Part shown: in pieces, positions 26,363 through 34,589 of the stretch
Numbering within the stretch: the stretch's first letter is position 1
Layout of the letters: every line of letters starts with the position of its first letter
NCBI RefSeq assembly: GCF_000463015.1
Contig: NC_022234.1
Location: 62,001-126,000, forward strand
DNA: 64,000 bases
From: Variovorax paradoxus B4
GTDB lineage: Bacteria > Pseudomonadota > Gammaproteobacteria > Burkholderiales > Burkholderiaceae_C
Direction of reading: 5' to 3'
Program-made: the position numbers and the translations under genes
Notes under the pieces: generated by a model
Databases searched by the model: none
The model's input: only the letters and a program-made list of their open reading frames with translations
Told to the model about the DNA's origin: nothing

Positions 26363-26635
26363 TCATAGTTTGCCCTTGAGAATCCCGAACCGGGTGCTGT
26401 CGTCCGGTTTGAAGGAGACCAAGTTTCCAGCGTCATCACTCAGGAACAATCGGCAGCAATCGCTGCATTGGTACATCGGACGAGTTACGCGTCTCATCTC
26501 CGCCCAGACTTCACCGCCTGCTTCGATTCTCTCCGCAGCGCCCTCGTACAGTTGGTCGGGGATGAAGTAGGCCTTGTGTTCCTGATAGTCAGTGTTGTCT
26601 CGCACAACAGCTCCGCATGGACATACGAATTTCAC
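26363..26635 (-). CDS. small zinc-ribbon-like protein
   Basis: A 90-residue protein starting at GTG 26635 (VKFVCPCGAVV) with GAGGGA seven bases upstream. Two pairs of cysteines, CPCG near the N-terminus and CSDC (MYQCSDCCRLF) about 60 residues later, could bind one zinc. Between them is an acidic helical part (LYEGAAERIEAGGEVWAEM). No family is recognised. It lies among gene debris but its frame and ribosome site look intact. The bases 26222-26362 hold nothing recognisable. Confidence 0.5.
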   Translation of the reverse strand: MKFVCPCGAVVRDNTDYQEHKAYFIPDQLYEGAAERIEAGGEVWAEMRRVTRPMYQCSDCCRLFLSDDAGNLVSFKPDDSTRFGILKGKL

Positions 26636-26932
26636 AACGTTTCCCTCAACATCTGTTGGCCTATCTGAACAGGCGTGCTCCAGCTGCCTTTCGCGTCTGG
26701 GTGAATGTATCCACGGATAGCGGACCGTCGGCACGCTTTCGCACGAAAACTGGAGGCCCGGGACGTACTTCTGCTCCTGGCCGACTGTAGCCGGACGGCC
26801 CGCCAACGCAAAGGGCCCGCTGCTGTCCCTCGACACCCGAGGTGCAATGGCAGGTATGCGGCGTGAAGGCGTCATAGGTGTTCGCACGCGTCGGGGTCGT
26901 AGATTCTTCGCCTTTCCGCAAGCTGGAAACTG

Positions 26933-27053
26933 CTACCCGCGCGCTGGCGCGACGGTGCCGCGGCACTCGCCAAAAGCCGATGCGCCGGAAGCCCTCAAGT
27001 TCGCAGTAGCCGCGCAAGATGACGGCATCGCCGTCCTCCAGGAAGGTGCGCAT
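26933..27053 (-). pseudogene. 3' remnant of a fumarylacetoacetase gene
   Basis: The frame reads MRTFLEDGDAVILRGYCELEGFRRIGF, matching the C-terminus of fumarylacetoacetate hydrolase. An extra T in a run of four then shifts the frame. Skipping it restores GECRGTVAPARG followed by a TAG at 26933-26935, the expected end of the protein. Nothing of the upstream catalytic core is present. The fragment directly follows the end of an IS30-type transposase fragment. Tyrosine/phenylalanine catabolism would need an intact copy elsewhere. Confidence 0.72.
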
Positions 27054-27056
27054 ATC

Positions 27057-27125
27057 GCCCGGTTTGCGGAAGTCGAGGGTCTTCCTCGGCCTCTCGTTCA
27101 ATTGTCTCGACGCGGCGGCAAGCGA
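27057..27125 (-). mobile_element. IS30-type transposase C-terminal scrap
   Basis: Some 23 codons read SLAAASRQLNERPRKTLDF, the conserved C-terminal end of IS30-family transposases (LNxRPRKTLGF). It is fused in frame to the fumarylacetoacetase remnant, which marks the insertion joint. From 26636 to 26932 and from 27126 to 27191 no recognisable gene was found. Confidence 0.6.
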
Positions 27126-27191
27126 ACGGCCGAGGCGCAAGGCCTCGCGAGTGCAAGGAGCCGTCCGGGGTTTAACCCAATGCCAAATCCT

Positions 27192-27219
27192 TTGCAAATA
27201 TCATTTTTGAGACTAATAT
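27192..27219 (+). promoter_or_regulatory. sigma-70-like promoter for the orotate module
   Basis: TTGCAA (27192-27197) and TAATAT (27214-27219) are separated by 16 bases, about 90 bases upstream of the MFS start. The region is AT-rich against a GC-rich background. The 7-mer GAGACTA overlaps the -10 at 27209-27215; the same 7-mer, reversed, lies in front of the XRE regulator gene at 32500-32506. Confidence 0.5.
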
Positions 27220-27308
27220 CGAAATTCGAACCGGCTTAGGCCCCAGCTAATGGGAGTCACCCGTCGGCCGAACAACCTCTGGGTGCGAATGGCGCCTTTG
27301 CTGGAGCG

Positions 27309-28556
27309 ATGTACGTGGATACGACTCTCAAATCAGCGGCAATCCCGCAGGACTGCGAAAAGGTCAGTGGCTATGCATGGAAAGCGCTTGCCGGCTCGGC
27401 GATCGGCTATGCGATGGATGGGTTTGACCTGCTCATCCTGGGCTTCATGCTCCCGGCCATCTCTGCCGACCTGCACCTGAGCGCCGGCCAGGCCGGCTCG
27501 TTGGTGACGTGGACGCTCATTGGTGCCGTCGCCGGCGGCATCGTGTTCGGCTCGCTGAGCGACCATTTCGGCCGCATTCGCGTGATGACCTGGACCATCA
27601 TGCTGTTTGCCGTCTTCACCGGCCTGTGCGCCTTCGCCCAGGGCTACTGGGATCTGCTCGCGTATCGCACGATCGCCGGAATTGGCCTCGGAGGCGAGTT
27701 CGGCATCGGCATGGCGCTGGCCGCCGAAACATGGCCGGCCAACAAGCGGGCACGGGTGTCCTCGTACGTGGCACTGGGATGGCAACTCGGCGTGCTTGGA
27801 GCCGCCTTGCTGACGCCGCTCCTGCTGCCGCACATCGGATGGCGCGGCATGTTCATGGTCGGCATCCTTCCGGCCGTCGTGGCCTGGGTCATTCGCAATC
27901 GCCTGCACGAACCCGAAGTCTTCGTTCGCAAGGCGAAGGTCAAGGACGCCAAGCTGAAGGCGTTCCATCTGCTCGTCAAGGACAGGCGCACGACGCGCAC
28001 CAGCCTCGGCATCGTGATCCTCTGCGCGGTCCAGAACTTCGGCTACTACGGCATCATGATCTGGATGCCCAGCTTCCTGGCCAACAAGCTCGGCTTCAAT
28101 CTCACCAAGTCGGCGATGTGGACCTCGGTGACCATCCTCGGGATGATGGCCGGCATCTTCGTGTTCGGCCAGATCGCAGACCGCATCGGCCGCAAACCCA
28201 GTTTCCTCCTGTTCCAGGCTGGCGCCGTCGCGATGGTGCTGACCTACTCGCAACTGAGCGATCCAATCACGATGCTGTGGGCAGGCGCGGTGCTGGGCAT
28301 GTTCGTGAACGGAATGCTGGGGGGCTACGGTGCGCTGATGTCCGAGGCCTACCCGACCGAGGCGCGTGCCACGGCGCAGAACGTGCTCTTCAACATCGGG
28401 CGCGGCGTCGGTGGATTCGGCCCGGTAGTCGTCGGGGCACTGGCGTCGGCGTACTCCTTCCAGATGGCAATTGCCCTGCTTGCCGCCATCTACGTGCTGG
28501 ACATGGTTGCAACGCTCTTCCTCATTCCGGAGCTCAAAGGCAAGGAACTCGAGTGA
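27309..28556 (+). CDS. MFS transporter (AAHS-like), candidate orotate/dihydroorotate importer
   Basis: A 415-residue major-facilitator protein with twelve hydrophobic segments. The pattern GYAMDGFDLLILGFMLPAI in TM1 has the D-G-x-D motif of aromatic-acid:H+ symporters. GSLSDHFGRIRVMTW is the loop 2-3 motif, repeated as GQIADRIGRKPSF in the second half. GGAG precedes ATG 27309. It is the first gene of a unit with pyrK, pyrD, a carbamoyl hydrolase and pyrC, and its stop overlaps the pyrK start (TGATG). Uptake of an orotate-like acid is inferred from this context. Confidence 0.82.
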   Translation: MYVDTTLKSAAIPQDCEKVSGYAWKALAGSAIGYAMDGFDLLILGFMLPAISADLHLSAGQAGSLVTWTLIGAVAGGIVFGSLSDHFGRIRVMTWTIMLFAVFTGLCAFAQGYWDLLAYRTIAGIGLGGEFGIGMALAAETWPANKRARVSSYVALGWQLGVLGAALLTPLLLPHIGWRGMFMVGILPAVVAWVIRNRLHEPEVFVRKAKVKDAKLKAFHLLVKDRRTTRTSLGIVILCAVQNFGYYGIMIWMPSFLANKLGFNLTKSAMWTSVTILGMMAGIFVFGQIADRIGRKPSFLLFQAGAVAMVLTYSQLSDPITMLWAGAVLGMFVNGMLGGYGALMSEAYPTEARATAQNVLFNIGRGVGGFGPVVVGALASAYSFQMAIALLAAIYVLDMVATLFLIPELKGKELE

Positions 28557-29464
28557 TGCAAGCCTCCATTGAAAAACAATCGCCGGGCTTTGCGCCGGTC
28601 GCGTTGAAATGCTCTTCAACGGCACAGCACTGCTTCCAGCGCAATGCATACAGCGTCGCCTCGCATCGCTGCGAAGTCCGCGAACACCGCTGGGTCAACG
28701 ACCGCTACAAATACCTCAAGCTGACCGCGAAAGCGGACCTCGCCGCCGCCACCAAGCCTGGCCAGTTCTACCAGTTGAAGTGCCCGAGCACCCATGACCT
28801 GAGTCCGTTCCTGCTGCGGCCCATGAGCGTCTACGGCGTGGGACCCGAGGCCGGAACCGTCGAGTTTCTCTACAACGTCACCGGTGCGGGCACCCATGCG
28901 CTGTCGCATCTCGAAGTCGGCGGCCAGATGGACATCGTGGGGCCGCTCGGCAACACCTTTGGACTGGAGCCGGGTTTCCAGCGGATCATGGTCGTGGCGC
29001 GCGGCGTAGGCCTGGCGACGATGGCGCCGCTGCTCCAGCATGCGGCAAAGGCAGGTATCCGGATCACCTCCGTCATGTCGGCCCGCACACCGAAGGACCT
29101 GATGCGCGACGAGTTCCTGCGCGGCGTCGATGCCGACGTTCACTGCGTATTCGACAGCGACGGAAGCTCCTCGGTCGAGGCCATGGAACAGCTGGTGCGG
29201 CGCCTGCTGGGCGCCGAGCACCACGACGTGGTCTACACGTGCGGCTCGCATCGCATCCTCATGCGCCTGCAACAGCTGCTGAAAGACTTTCCAGGTACGC
29301 GCGGCGAGGTCGCCATGGAGCAACGAATGGCGTGCGGAATGGGCGTGTGCCTCTCGTGCGTGCGCTTGTTTGACAAGGACGGCGACAAGCAATTCCTTCG
29401 TGTCTGCCGCGAAGGCCCTGTGTTTCCCATCAGCGACGTCGTCGGGGAGGTGGAGTTTGGCTGA
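28556..29464 (+). CDS. pyrK: dihydroorotate dehydrogenase electron-transfer subunit
   Basis: A 302-residue PyrK-type ferredoxin-reductase-like flavoprotein. The FAD-binding RPMS lies at 88-91, and the four cysteines of the [2Fe-2S] cluster are at 260, 265, 268 (CGMGVCLSC) and 284 (VCREG). PyrK passes electrons between PyrD-FMN and NAD. It is some 45 residues longer than Bacillus PyrK because of an N-terminal extension with three extra Cys. It overlaps both neighbours. PyrK with type-B PyrD is uncommon in proteobacteria, which normally use the quinone-linked class 2 enzyme for biosynthesis. Confidence 0.88.
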   Translation: MQASIEKQSPGFAPVALKCSSTAQHCFQRNAYSVASHRCEVREHRWVNDRYKYLKLTAKADLAAATKPGQFYQLKCPSTHDLSPFLLRPMSVYGVGPEAGTVEFLYNVTGAGTHALSHLEVGGQMDIVGPLGNTFGLEPGFQRIMVVARGVGLATMAPLLQHAAKAGIRITSVMSARTPKDLMRDEFLRGVDADVHCVFDSDGSSSVEAMEQLVRRLLGAEHHDVVYTCGSHRILMRLQQLLKDFPGTRGEVAMEQRMACGMGVCLSCVRLFDKDGDKQFLRVCREGPVFPISDVVGEVEFG

Positions 29465-30407
29465 TCTGTCTGTCAGGGTCGGAGAGCTTGGCCTTCGCAA
29501 CCCGGTGATGCCCGCTTCGGGCTGCTTCGCCATCGAGTACGCCGAAGCGCTCGATCTGAACAATCTTGGCGCGCTCGTGATCAAGAGCGTGTCCCCGAAA
29601 TGCCGCGCGGGAAACCCGACGCCGCGCGTGGCCGAGACCTACAGCGGCATGCTCAACTCGATCGGCATCCCGAGCAAGGGGCTGGCCTACTACCGTGAGT
29701 CGGTGCTCCCCGCCTACACGCGCTACGACACACCGGTCGTCGTCTCGATCTCCGCCGACACGGTCGACGAATTCGCAGATGCGGTGGCCGAGATGTCGTT
29801 GCCGGAGGTCGCGGTGATCGAAGCCAACATCTCCTGCCCGAACCTGGAGGCCGATGGCATGGCCTTCGCCATGACGCCCGAGACCACCTACAAGGTGGTC
29901 GGCGCGATCCGCCGGCGCACCAGCCACCCGTTCTGGGCCAAACTCACGCCGAACGCCTCGCACATCGCTGCCGTCGCCAAGGCGGCCGAGGAGGCCGGCG
30001 CCGACGCCCTGGTGATGGGTAACACGGTGCTTGGCATGTCGATCGATGTCCGCACCCGCAAGCCCAAGCTCGGCAACGTCATGGGGGGCTTGTCGGGACC
30101 GGCGATCAAACCGATCGTGCTGCGGATGGTGCACCAGTGCTACCGCAGCGTGCGCATACCGATCATCGGTTGTGGCGGCATCTCGTCCGCGGAGGATGCG
30201 GTCGAGTTCATGCTGGCCGGCGCGAGCGCGGTCCAGGTCGGCACCGCTTCGTTCATCGATCCCGGCGCCATGCAGAAGATCATCGACGGGCTCGAGTCCC
30301 TTTGCCAGGAGATCGGCGTCGAGAACATTCGCGAGCTGACCGGCCAGGTCAAGCTCGACCGGCAGTTGTCGGACCGCTGGCTGCGCTTTGCACAGCAATC
30401 GGGGTGA
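29457..30407 (+). CDS. pyrD: dihydroorotate dehydrogenase, type B catalytic subunit
   Basis: A 316-residue TIM-barrel FMN enzyme. Start TTG 29457 (LADLSVRVGELGLRNPV) gives the family N-terminus and has GGGGAGG upstream; an ATG at 29370 would lie deep inside pyrK. The active-site cysteine is C127 in EANISCPN, as in class 1B enzymes. The FMN-binding lysine lies in VIKSVSP and the asparagine in MGNTVLG. GCGGISSAEDAVEFMLAGASAVQVGT is the phosphate-binding end. With PyrK it can oxidise dihydroorotate or, in catabolism, reduce orotate with NADH. Confidence 0.88.
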   Translation: MADLSVRVGELGLRNPVMPASGCFAIEYAEALDLNNLGALVIKSVSPKCRAGNPTPRVAETYSGMLNSIGIPSKGLAYYRESVLPAYTRYDTPVVVSISADTVDEFADAVAEMSLPEVAVIEANISCPNLEADGMAFAMTPETTYKVVGAIRRRTSHPFWAKLTPNASHIAAVAKAAEEAGADALVMGNTVLGMSIDVRTRKPKLGNVMGGLSGPAIKPIVLRMVHQCYRSVRIPIIGCGGISSAEDAVEFMLAGASAVQVGTASFIDPGAMQKIIDGLESLCQEIGVENIRELTGQVKLDRQLSDRWLRFAQQSG

Positions 30408-30418
30408 AGGCCGCGTCC

Positions 30419-31675
30419 ATGAATGTTCCCGGCCTTCAGTCCATTGCTGAAATGCTTTTTTCGGACGTGCGCGATCTGTCCTTCGATGGCATCGGCGTCA
30501 CACGCGAGAGCTATGGACGCGGCGAATCGGCAACAGCCGAGTACCTGCGCGAGTTCGCGAAGCAGCAGGGGCTCGACGTGCATGCCGATCGGGCGGCCAA
30601 TCTGGTGTTTCGCTTGCCCGGGTCCGGCGCCTCGCCGGTGGTCTCGTGGACCGGATCCCACATCGACTCTGTTCCGCAAGGCGGGAATTTCGATGGCTAC
30701 GCCGGCGTTGTCGCCGGACTGCTGTGCTTGCTGGAGCAGAAGCGCAGTGGCACGCGCTACCGGCGGCCGCTCGAGGTGGTTGCATTCCGTGGCGAGGAAA
30801 GTGCATGGTTCGGCAAGGCCTACATAGGCTCGGGCGCGCTGTTCGGCAAGATCAGTACGGCCGACCTCGATCTCAAGCAACGCACGACCGGCCAGACGAT
30901 GGCCGACTGCATGCTGGCCTGCGGGGCCGACATCGAGGCGATCCGCACGCAACAGGTCCTCATCGACAGATCCAGGGTCAAGGCTTATCTCGAACTTCAC
31001 ATCGAGCAGGGGCCGGTGATGATCGCGCGCCAGCTGCCATTGGCCGTCGTATCCGGCATCCGGGGCAACGTGCGTCACAACCGGGTCGTGTGCCACGGTG
31101 ACGCGCAGCATTCCGGCGTGGTGCCGCGCTGGCTACGTCACGACGCCATGTTTGCAGTGGCCGACCTGATCATGCGCATTGACGAACATTGGCGCGTCCT
31201 CCTCGAACGTGGGACCGACCTGGTCGTGACGACAGGCATCGTGACCACCGATCCGTCTGAGCACTCGATCTCGCGCATCCCGGGGCACGTCAGCTTCAGT
31301 CTGGAGGCGCGCAGCAAGAGCACCGACACGCTGGAAGCTTTCTACCAGCTGATGCGCACCGAATGCACGGCCATCGAGCGCGAGCGCGGCGTTCGCTTCG
31401 AGTTCGACCGCCGCCTGCTGAGCGATCCCGCCACCATGGACACGTCCATCTGCGACGTTCTTTCGAAGGCCTGCTCGGACCAGGGCACACGCTTTGAAGT
31501 GATTCCCAGCGGCGCAGGGCACGACGCATCCCTGTTTGCCAATGCCGGTATTCCAAGCGGCATGCTATTTGTGCGCAACCAGAACGGGTCGCACAACCCG
31601 CATGAGGCCATGGACATGGGCGACTTCATGCTCGGCGTGCAGGCCATGCACAGTTCATTCGCACAACTTGCATGA
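30419..31675 (+). CDS. Zn-dependent N-carbamoyl-amino-acid hydrolase (AllC/HyuC type)
   Basis: A 418-residue M20-type amidohydrolase. Metal ligands can be placed in GSHIDS (H81), NFDG (D92), GEES (E126-127), ELHIEQGP and the C-terminal SHNPHE. Family members cleave N-carbamoyl amino acids, ureidopropionate or allantoate to the amine, CO2 and ammonia. Between pyrD and pyrC genes the likely substrate is N-carbamoyl-L-aspartate (ureidosuccinase). ATG 30419 has AAGG eight bases upstream; an in-frame GTG at 30404 overlapping the pyrD stop is the alternative. It overlaps pyrC in an ATGA arrangement. Confidence 0.82.
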   Translation: MNVPGLQSIAEMLFSDVRDLSFDGIGVTRESYGRGESATAEYLREFAKQQGLDVHADRAANLVFRLPGSGASPVVSWTGSHIDSVPQGGNFDGYAGVVAGLLCLLEQKRSGTRYRRPLEVVAFRGEESAWFGKAYIGSGALFGKISTADLDLKQRTTGQTMADCMLACGADIEAIRTQQVLIDRSRVKAYLELHIEQGPVMIARQLPLAVVSGIRGNVRHNRVVCHGDAQHSGVVPRWLRHDAMFAVADLIMRIDEHWRVLLERGTDLVVTTGIVTTDPSEHSISRIPGHVSFSLEARSKSTDTLEAFYQLMRTECTAIERERGVRFEFDRRLLSDPATMDTSICDVLSKACSDQGTRFEVIPSGAGHDASLFANAGIPSGMLFVRNQNGSHNPHEAMDMGDFMLGVQAMHSSFAQLA

Positions 31676-32475
31676 GGCGCCCGATGACGCGATCCATCAC
31701 CCTGCGCCGACCCGACGACTGGCATCTGCATCTGCGCGACGGCGAGGTCCTGAAAGCCTTGCTGCGGCACACGACGAAGCAGTTCGCTCGCGCCATCGTC
31801 ATGCCCAACCTGAAGCCACCGATCACCACGGTTGCGCTGGCACGGGACTACCGCGAGCGGATTCTCGCGGCGCTAGACCCCGGTGAGGCTGTGTTCATCG
31901 AGACCATCCTTCGCCCCTTGCTGAAAGACTTCCCTGCCCTCAAGGTCGTGCTGGAGCACATCACGACCGAGTCGGCCGCCGATTTCGTGCTGGCCGATAC
32001 GAGCGGCCGCCTGGGCGCGACGATCACCCCGCAGCACCTGATGTTCAACCGCAACGCGATGTTCACTGGCGGGCTGCGGCCGCATTTCTATTGCCTTCCC
32101 GTCCTCAAGCGGGAGCGCCATCACCTGGCGCTGCGCAAGGCCGCCACCTCGGGAGATCCAAGGTTCTTTCTTGGCACGGATTCGGCGCCTCACTTCCGCG
32201 CGCTCAAGGAAGCGGGATGCGGCTGCGCTGGCATCTTCAACGCGCCCGCTGCAATGCACAGCTATTGCACCGTGTTCGACGAGGAGAAGGCGCTCGGCAG
32301 TCTCGAAGCCTTCTCCAGCCTCAATGGCCCGCGCTTCTACGGCTTGCCACCGAATGAAGACAAGGTGACGTGGACCCGCACCGACTATCTGGTGCCTGAA
32401 GACATTCCGGTGCCGGGCGGTGCCACGATTCATCCGTTCCTGGGCGGCACCAAGCTCGCATGGAGCGCCTCCTGA
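31672..32475 (+). CDS. pyrC: dihydroorotase PyrC with large internal deletion
   Basis: A 267-residue protein that aligns by eye with E. coli-type PyrC (about 348) at both ends but lacks some 80 residues between ERILAAL (to 68) and GEAVFIE (from 71). Retained: the HLH metal motif (18-20), MPNLKPP, LEHIT (H96), [12 protein letters not shown] and LGTDSAPH (D170). Missing: the segment with the carbamylated metal-bridging lysine and the next metal histidine (KLYPA and LLVHGEV in E. coli). The deletion is in frame with no stop, so a protein is probably made, but ordinary dihydroorotase activity is unlikely. ATG 31684 is an alternative start. Confidence 0.82.
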   Translation: MRRPMTRSITLRRPDDWHLHLRDGEVLKALLRHTTKQFARAIVMPNLKPPITTVALARDYRERILAALDPGEAVFIETILRPLLKDFPALKVVLEHITTESAADFVLADTSGRLGATITPQHLMFNRNAMFTGGLRPHFYCLPVLKRERHHLALRKAATSGDPRFFLGTDSAPHFRALKEAGCGCAGIFNAPAAMHSYCTVFDEEKALGSLEAFSSLNGPRFYGLPPNEDKVTWTRTDYLVPEDIPVPGGATIHPFLGGTKLAWSAS

Positions 32476-32506
32476 TGACCTTCGGTGCGCGATCCTCTAT
32501 AGTCTC

Positions 32507-32530
32507 TTTTTCGACTCCGGGAGTGAAAAA
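32507..32530. promoter_or_regulatory. inverted repeat just upstream of the XRE regulator
   Basis: TTTTTCGACTCC faces GGGAGTGAAAAA in a near-perfect dyad ending four bases before the chosen ATG of the regulator gene. A TATAG sequence (about 32498) lies just upstream. The position suits autoregulation. It could also act as an mRNA hairpin after pyrC. Confidence 0.5.
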
Positions 32531-32534
32531 CGAG

Positions 32535-33440
32535 ATGAAAGCTGCCGACCGAGACTACAAGTCGTCCATCGACTATGCGGCCCTGGGCAACAGGTTGAGG
32601 GCGTATCGCGTGGGCGCGTCCTTGCTTGCCGAGGACGTCGCGGAACAACTGGGCATTTCCAGGGCGGTGGTCTATCGGCTGGAGAAGGGCGAGATCGTCA
32701 AGATCGAGACCCTGGAGCGTCTGGCCGCGCTGCTGAACACCTCCATGGCGTCCTTGCTCGGCGTCGAAGTCGAGTACTACCCGACCGCTCTTGGCCTGTT
32801 CGAACGAATGCGCCAGCTGGAAGAGTCCGCCGATCGCATCCTGGCGCACTTCGAGCCGATCTCCTTGCTGCTCACCTCTGACGGCTACTTGCCGCTCTTG
32901 CGCGAGATGCTGGTCGAAGCTTCGCCCGGGAGCCAAGCCAAGGCGCCCAGCGCGGCAGACATCGACAAGATGCTGCAGATCATGGCGGAGCGGCGCGCGT
33001 TCTTCCAGAAGCGCAGGCCCCACATCGTCAGCCTGATCGGTTTGCGCGAACTCGAACGCTTCGTGCAGACCGGCCTGGTGGGCAGGGTCGACTTGCCAGA
33101 AAAGACCCGGGCGGTGCGCAGGCTCGCGGCAAGGCGCGAGGTGGATCGAATCGCCGACCTGATGGAAAGCGAGCCGATCGACGTGCAGATCGGACTGATC
33201 GATGACGCTATGCCGGCATCGACCTTCCAGGTGTTTTCTGGTCGTGAAAGCAGCGTGCTCGCGGTCAGCCCGTTCCGCCTCGGCGAATTGCCCAATGTCA
33301 GGAATGGTATCGCCACCGTCACCGCATCTCCCGAGGCGGTACGCATGTATGAGGACATGATCGCCAAGCTCTGGAAGTCTGCCTACAAGGGCAAAGCGGG
33401 TGCGCAGCACCTGCGAAAGCTGCTCGAACGTCTTCAATAG
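32535..33440 (+). CDS. XRE-family regulator of the orotate module
   Basis: A 301-residue protein. The helix-turn-helix spans about 20-72 (GNRLRAYRVGASLLAEDVAEQLGISRAVVYRLEKGE), followed by a roughly 230-residue C-terminal domain that I do not recognise; it is likely a ligand sensor. Start ATG 32535 is chosen because the helix-turn-helix is then near the N-terminus; a GTG four codons upstream overlaps a palindrome. It lies between pyrC and pyrE on the same strand, with 59 bases before it and 14 after it. Control of the cluster by orotate or a pyrimidine is inferred. Confidence 0.78.
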   Translation: MKAADRDYKSSIDYAALGNRLRAYRVGASLLAEDVAEQLGISRAVVYRLEKGEIVKIETLERLAALLNTSMASLLGVEVEYYPTALGLFERMRQLEESADRILAHFEPISLLLTSDGYLPLLREMLVEASPGSQAKAPSAADIDKMLQIMAERRAFFQKRRPHIVSLIGLRELERFVQTGLVGRVDLPEKTRAVRRLAARREVDRIADLMESEPIDVQIGLIDDAMPASTFQVFSGRESSVLAVSPFRLGELPNVRNGIATVTASPEAVRMYEDMIAKLWKSAYKGKAGAQHLRKLLERLQ

Positions 33441-33454
33441 ATCGGAATCCACGG

Positions 33455-34150
33455 ATGAGCTCATCGCATGCTTCCCCAGACCCAGCACAGGCGGTTGCCG
33501 CCTGCTTGATCGACTCGGGCTGCGTGACGGTTCGTGCCGACGAGCCTTTTCGCCTGCCGTCCGGCTGGGTCAGCCCTGTCTACATGGATTGCCGGCGGCT
33601 CATTTCATTTCCGGCTGTTCGCAGAGACCTCGTCGCCCGTGCCATCGACCGACTGCAGACCGGCGAGGCCATGCGGGAGGTTGCGTCGATTGCAGGCGGC
33701 GAGGCCAGCGGTATTGCCTTCGCCGCCTGGATTGCGCAGGCGCGCGAGCTGCCTTTGCAGTACGTCCGCAAGCGGGCGGCTGGAATGAACCAGGTCGAGG
33801 GCGTGATCCGCAAAGGCGCCAAGGTGCTGCTGGTGGACGACATGATGGCCGCGGGTGCATCGAAAGTCGCGTTCATCGGCGCATTGCGCAGCGCCGGCGC
33901 CAAGGTGCAGGACGCCTTTGTCATCTTCGACTACGGCACCTTCGGTGCCAGGGCGCTTCTTGCAACGCTGGGCGTCGAGGTGCATGCGCTGGCCACTTGG
34001 CGCGACATCCTGGCCGTTGCTCGGACGCGCAACGACTTCGGCGCCGCCGCATTGGGCGAACTGGATGAATTTCTATCGGACCCTTCGGCGTGGTCACAAG
34101 CTCGCGGTGGGGTGGGCGCCAATGAGTCACTCATAAAGGAAACGTCATGA
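33455..34150 (+). CDS. pyrE: orotate phosphoribosyltransferase, accessory copy
   Basis: A 231-residue type I PRTase. The orotate-site block LPSGWVSPVYMDCR matches the K/S-G...SP-x-Y-x-D-x-R pattern of PyrE. The PRPP motif VLLVDDMMAAGAS is at 124-136, and the flexible loop with RKRAAGMNQVEG is present. It makes OMP from orotate and PRPP. Placed with a dihydroorotate dehydrogenase, carbamoyl hydrolase and regulator, it looks like a salvage branch rather than the housekeeping gene. Its stop overlaps the start of the next small gene. Confidence 0.85.
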   Translation: MSSSHASPDPAQAVAACLIDSGCVTVRADEPFRLPSGWVSPVYMDCRRLISFPAVRRDLVARAIDRLQTGEAMREVASIAGGEASGIAFAAWIAQARELPLQYVRKRAAGMNQVEGVIRKGAKVLLVDDMMAAGASKVAFIGALRSAGAKVQDAFVIFDYGTFGARALLATLGVEVHALATWRDILAVARTRNDFGAAALGELDEFLSDPSAWSQARGGVGANESLIKETS

Positions 34151-34473
34151 ACTTCAGGCAAATCAGCGATCAATTCAACGACTCCAGTCTGGGCACCGAC
34201 GCCTTCAAGGCGCTCTACAGGTCAGCGATTGATCTCATGAAAGCGGATGCAGACAACGCGAGCCTCTACTTCGTCATCGGGACTGCCGCACGCGCATTTG
34301 TGATGCGATATGAGGACCAGGGACTTTCCTCCGAATTCGTTGACGAAGCCAAGGCAACAATGCGTCGCATGAACGAGAAGATTCTGTCCGCACTGGCATG
34401 CGAACCGGCAGGGCGCTTACGCCTGCTAAGTGAAGTCGCGATGGATTACGAATGGAATGTGACAGCATTCTGA
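34147..34473 (+). CDS. small helical protein coupled to pyrE
   Basis: A 108-residue, mostly helical protein (MNFRQISDQFNDSSLGTDAFKALYRSA...) with no recognised family. ATG 34147 overlaps the TGA of pyrE, and a purine-rich AAAGGAAACG precedes it. Tyr/Phe/Arg-rich helices (SLYFVIGTAARAFVMRYED) suggest a small helical bundle. Translational coupling makes a role with PyrE or the module plausible, but nothing in the sequence shows what it is. Confidence 0.6.
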   Translation: MNFRQISDQFNDSSLGTDAFKALYRSAIDLMKADADNASLYFVIGTAARAFVMRYEDQGLSSEFVDEAKATMRRMNEKILSALACEPAGRLRLLSEVAMDYEWNVTAF

Positions 34474-34589
34474 TGTGCTGGAGCCAACGGATCCGATCGA
34501 GTCCCAGCAAAGGCAACGCTTCTTCTGCTTGGCACATTGCGTCTCACCAACTCGCTTGATGAGTGCTGAGGCCCATTCAAAGCGGCCGT

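Noticed and set aside
29370..29456. ATG upstream start for pyrD
   Set aside because: It would add 29 residues from inside pyrK without similarity; the TTG at 29457 has a purine-rich site and gives the family N-terminus.
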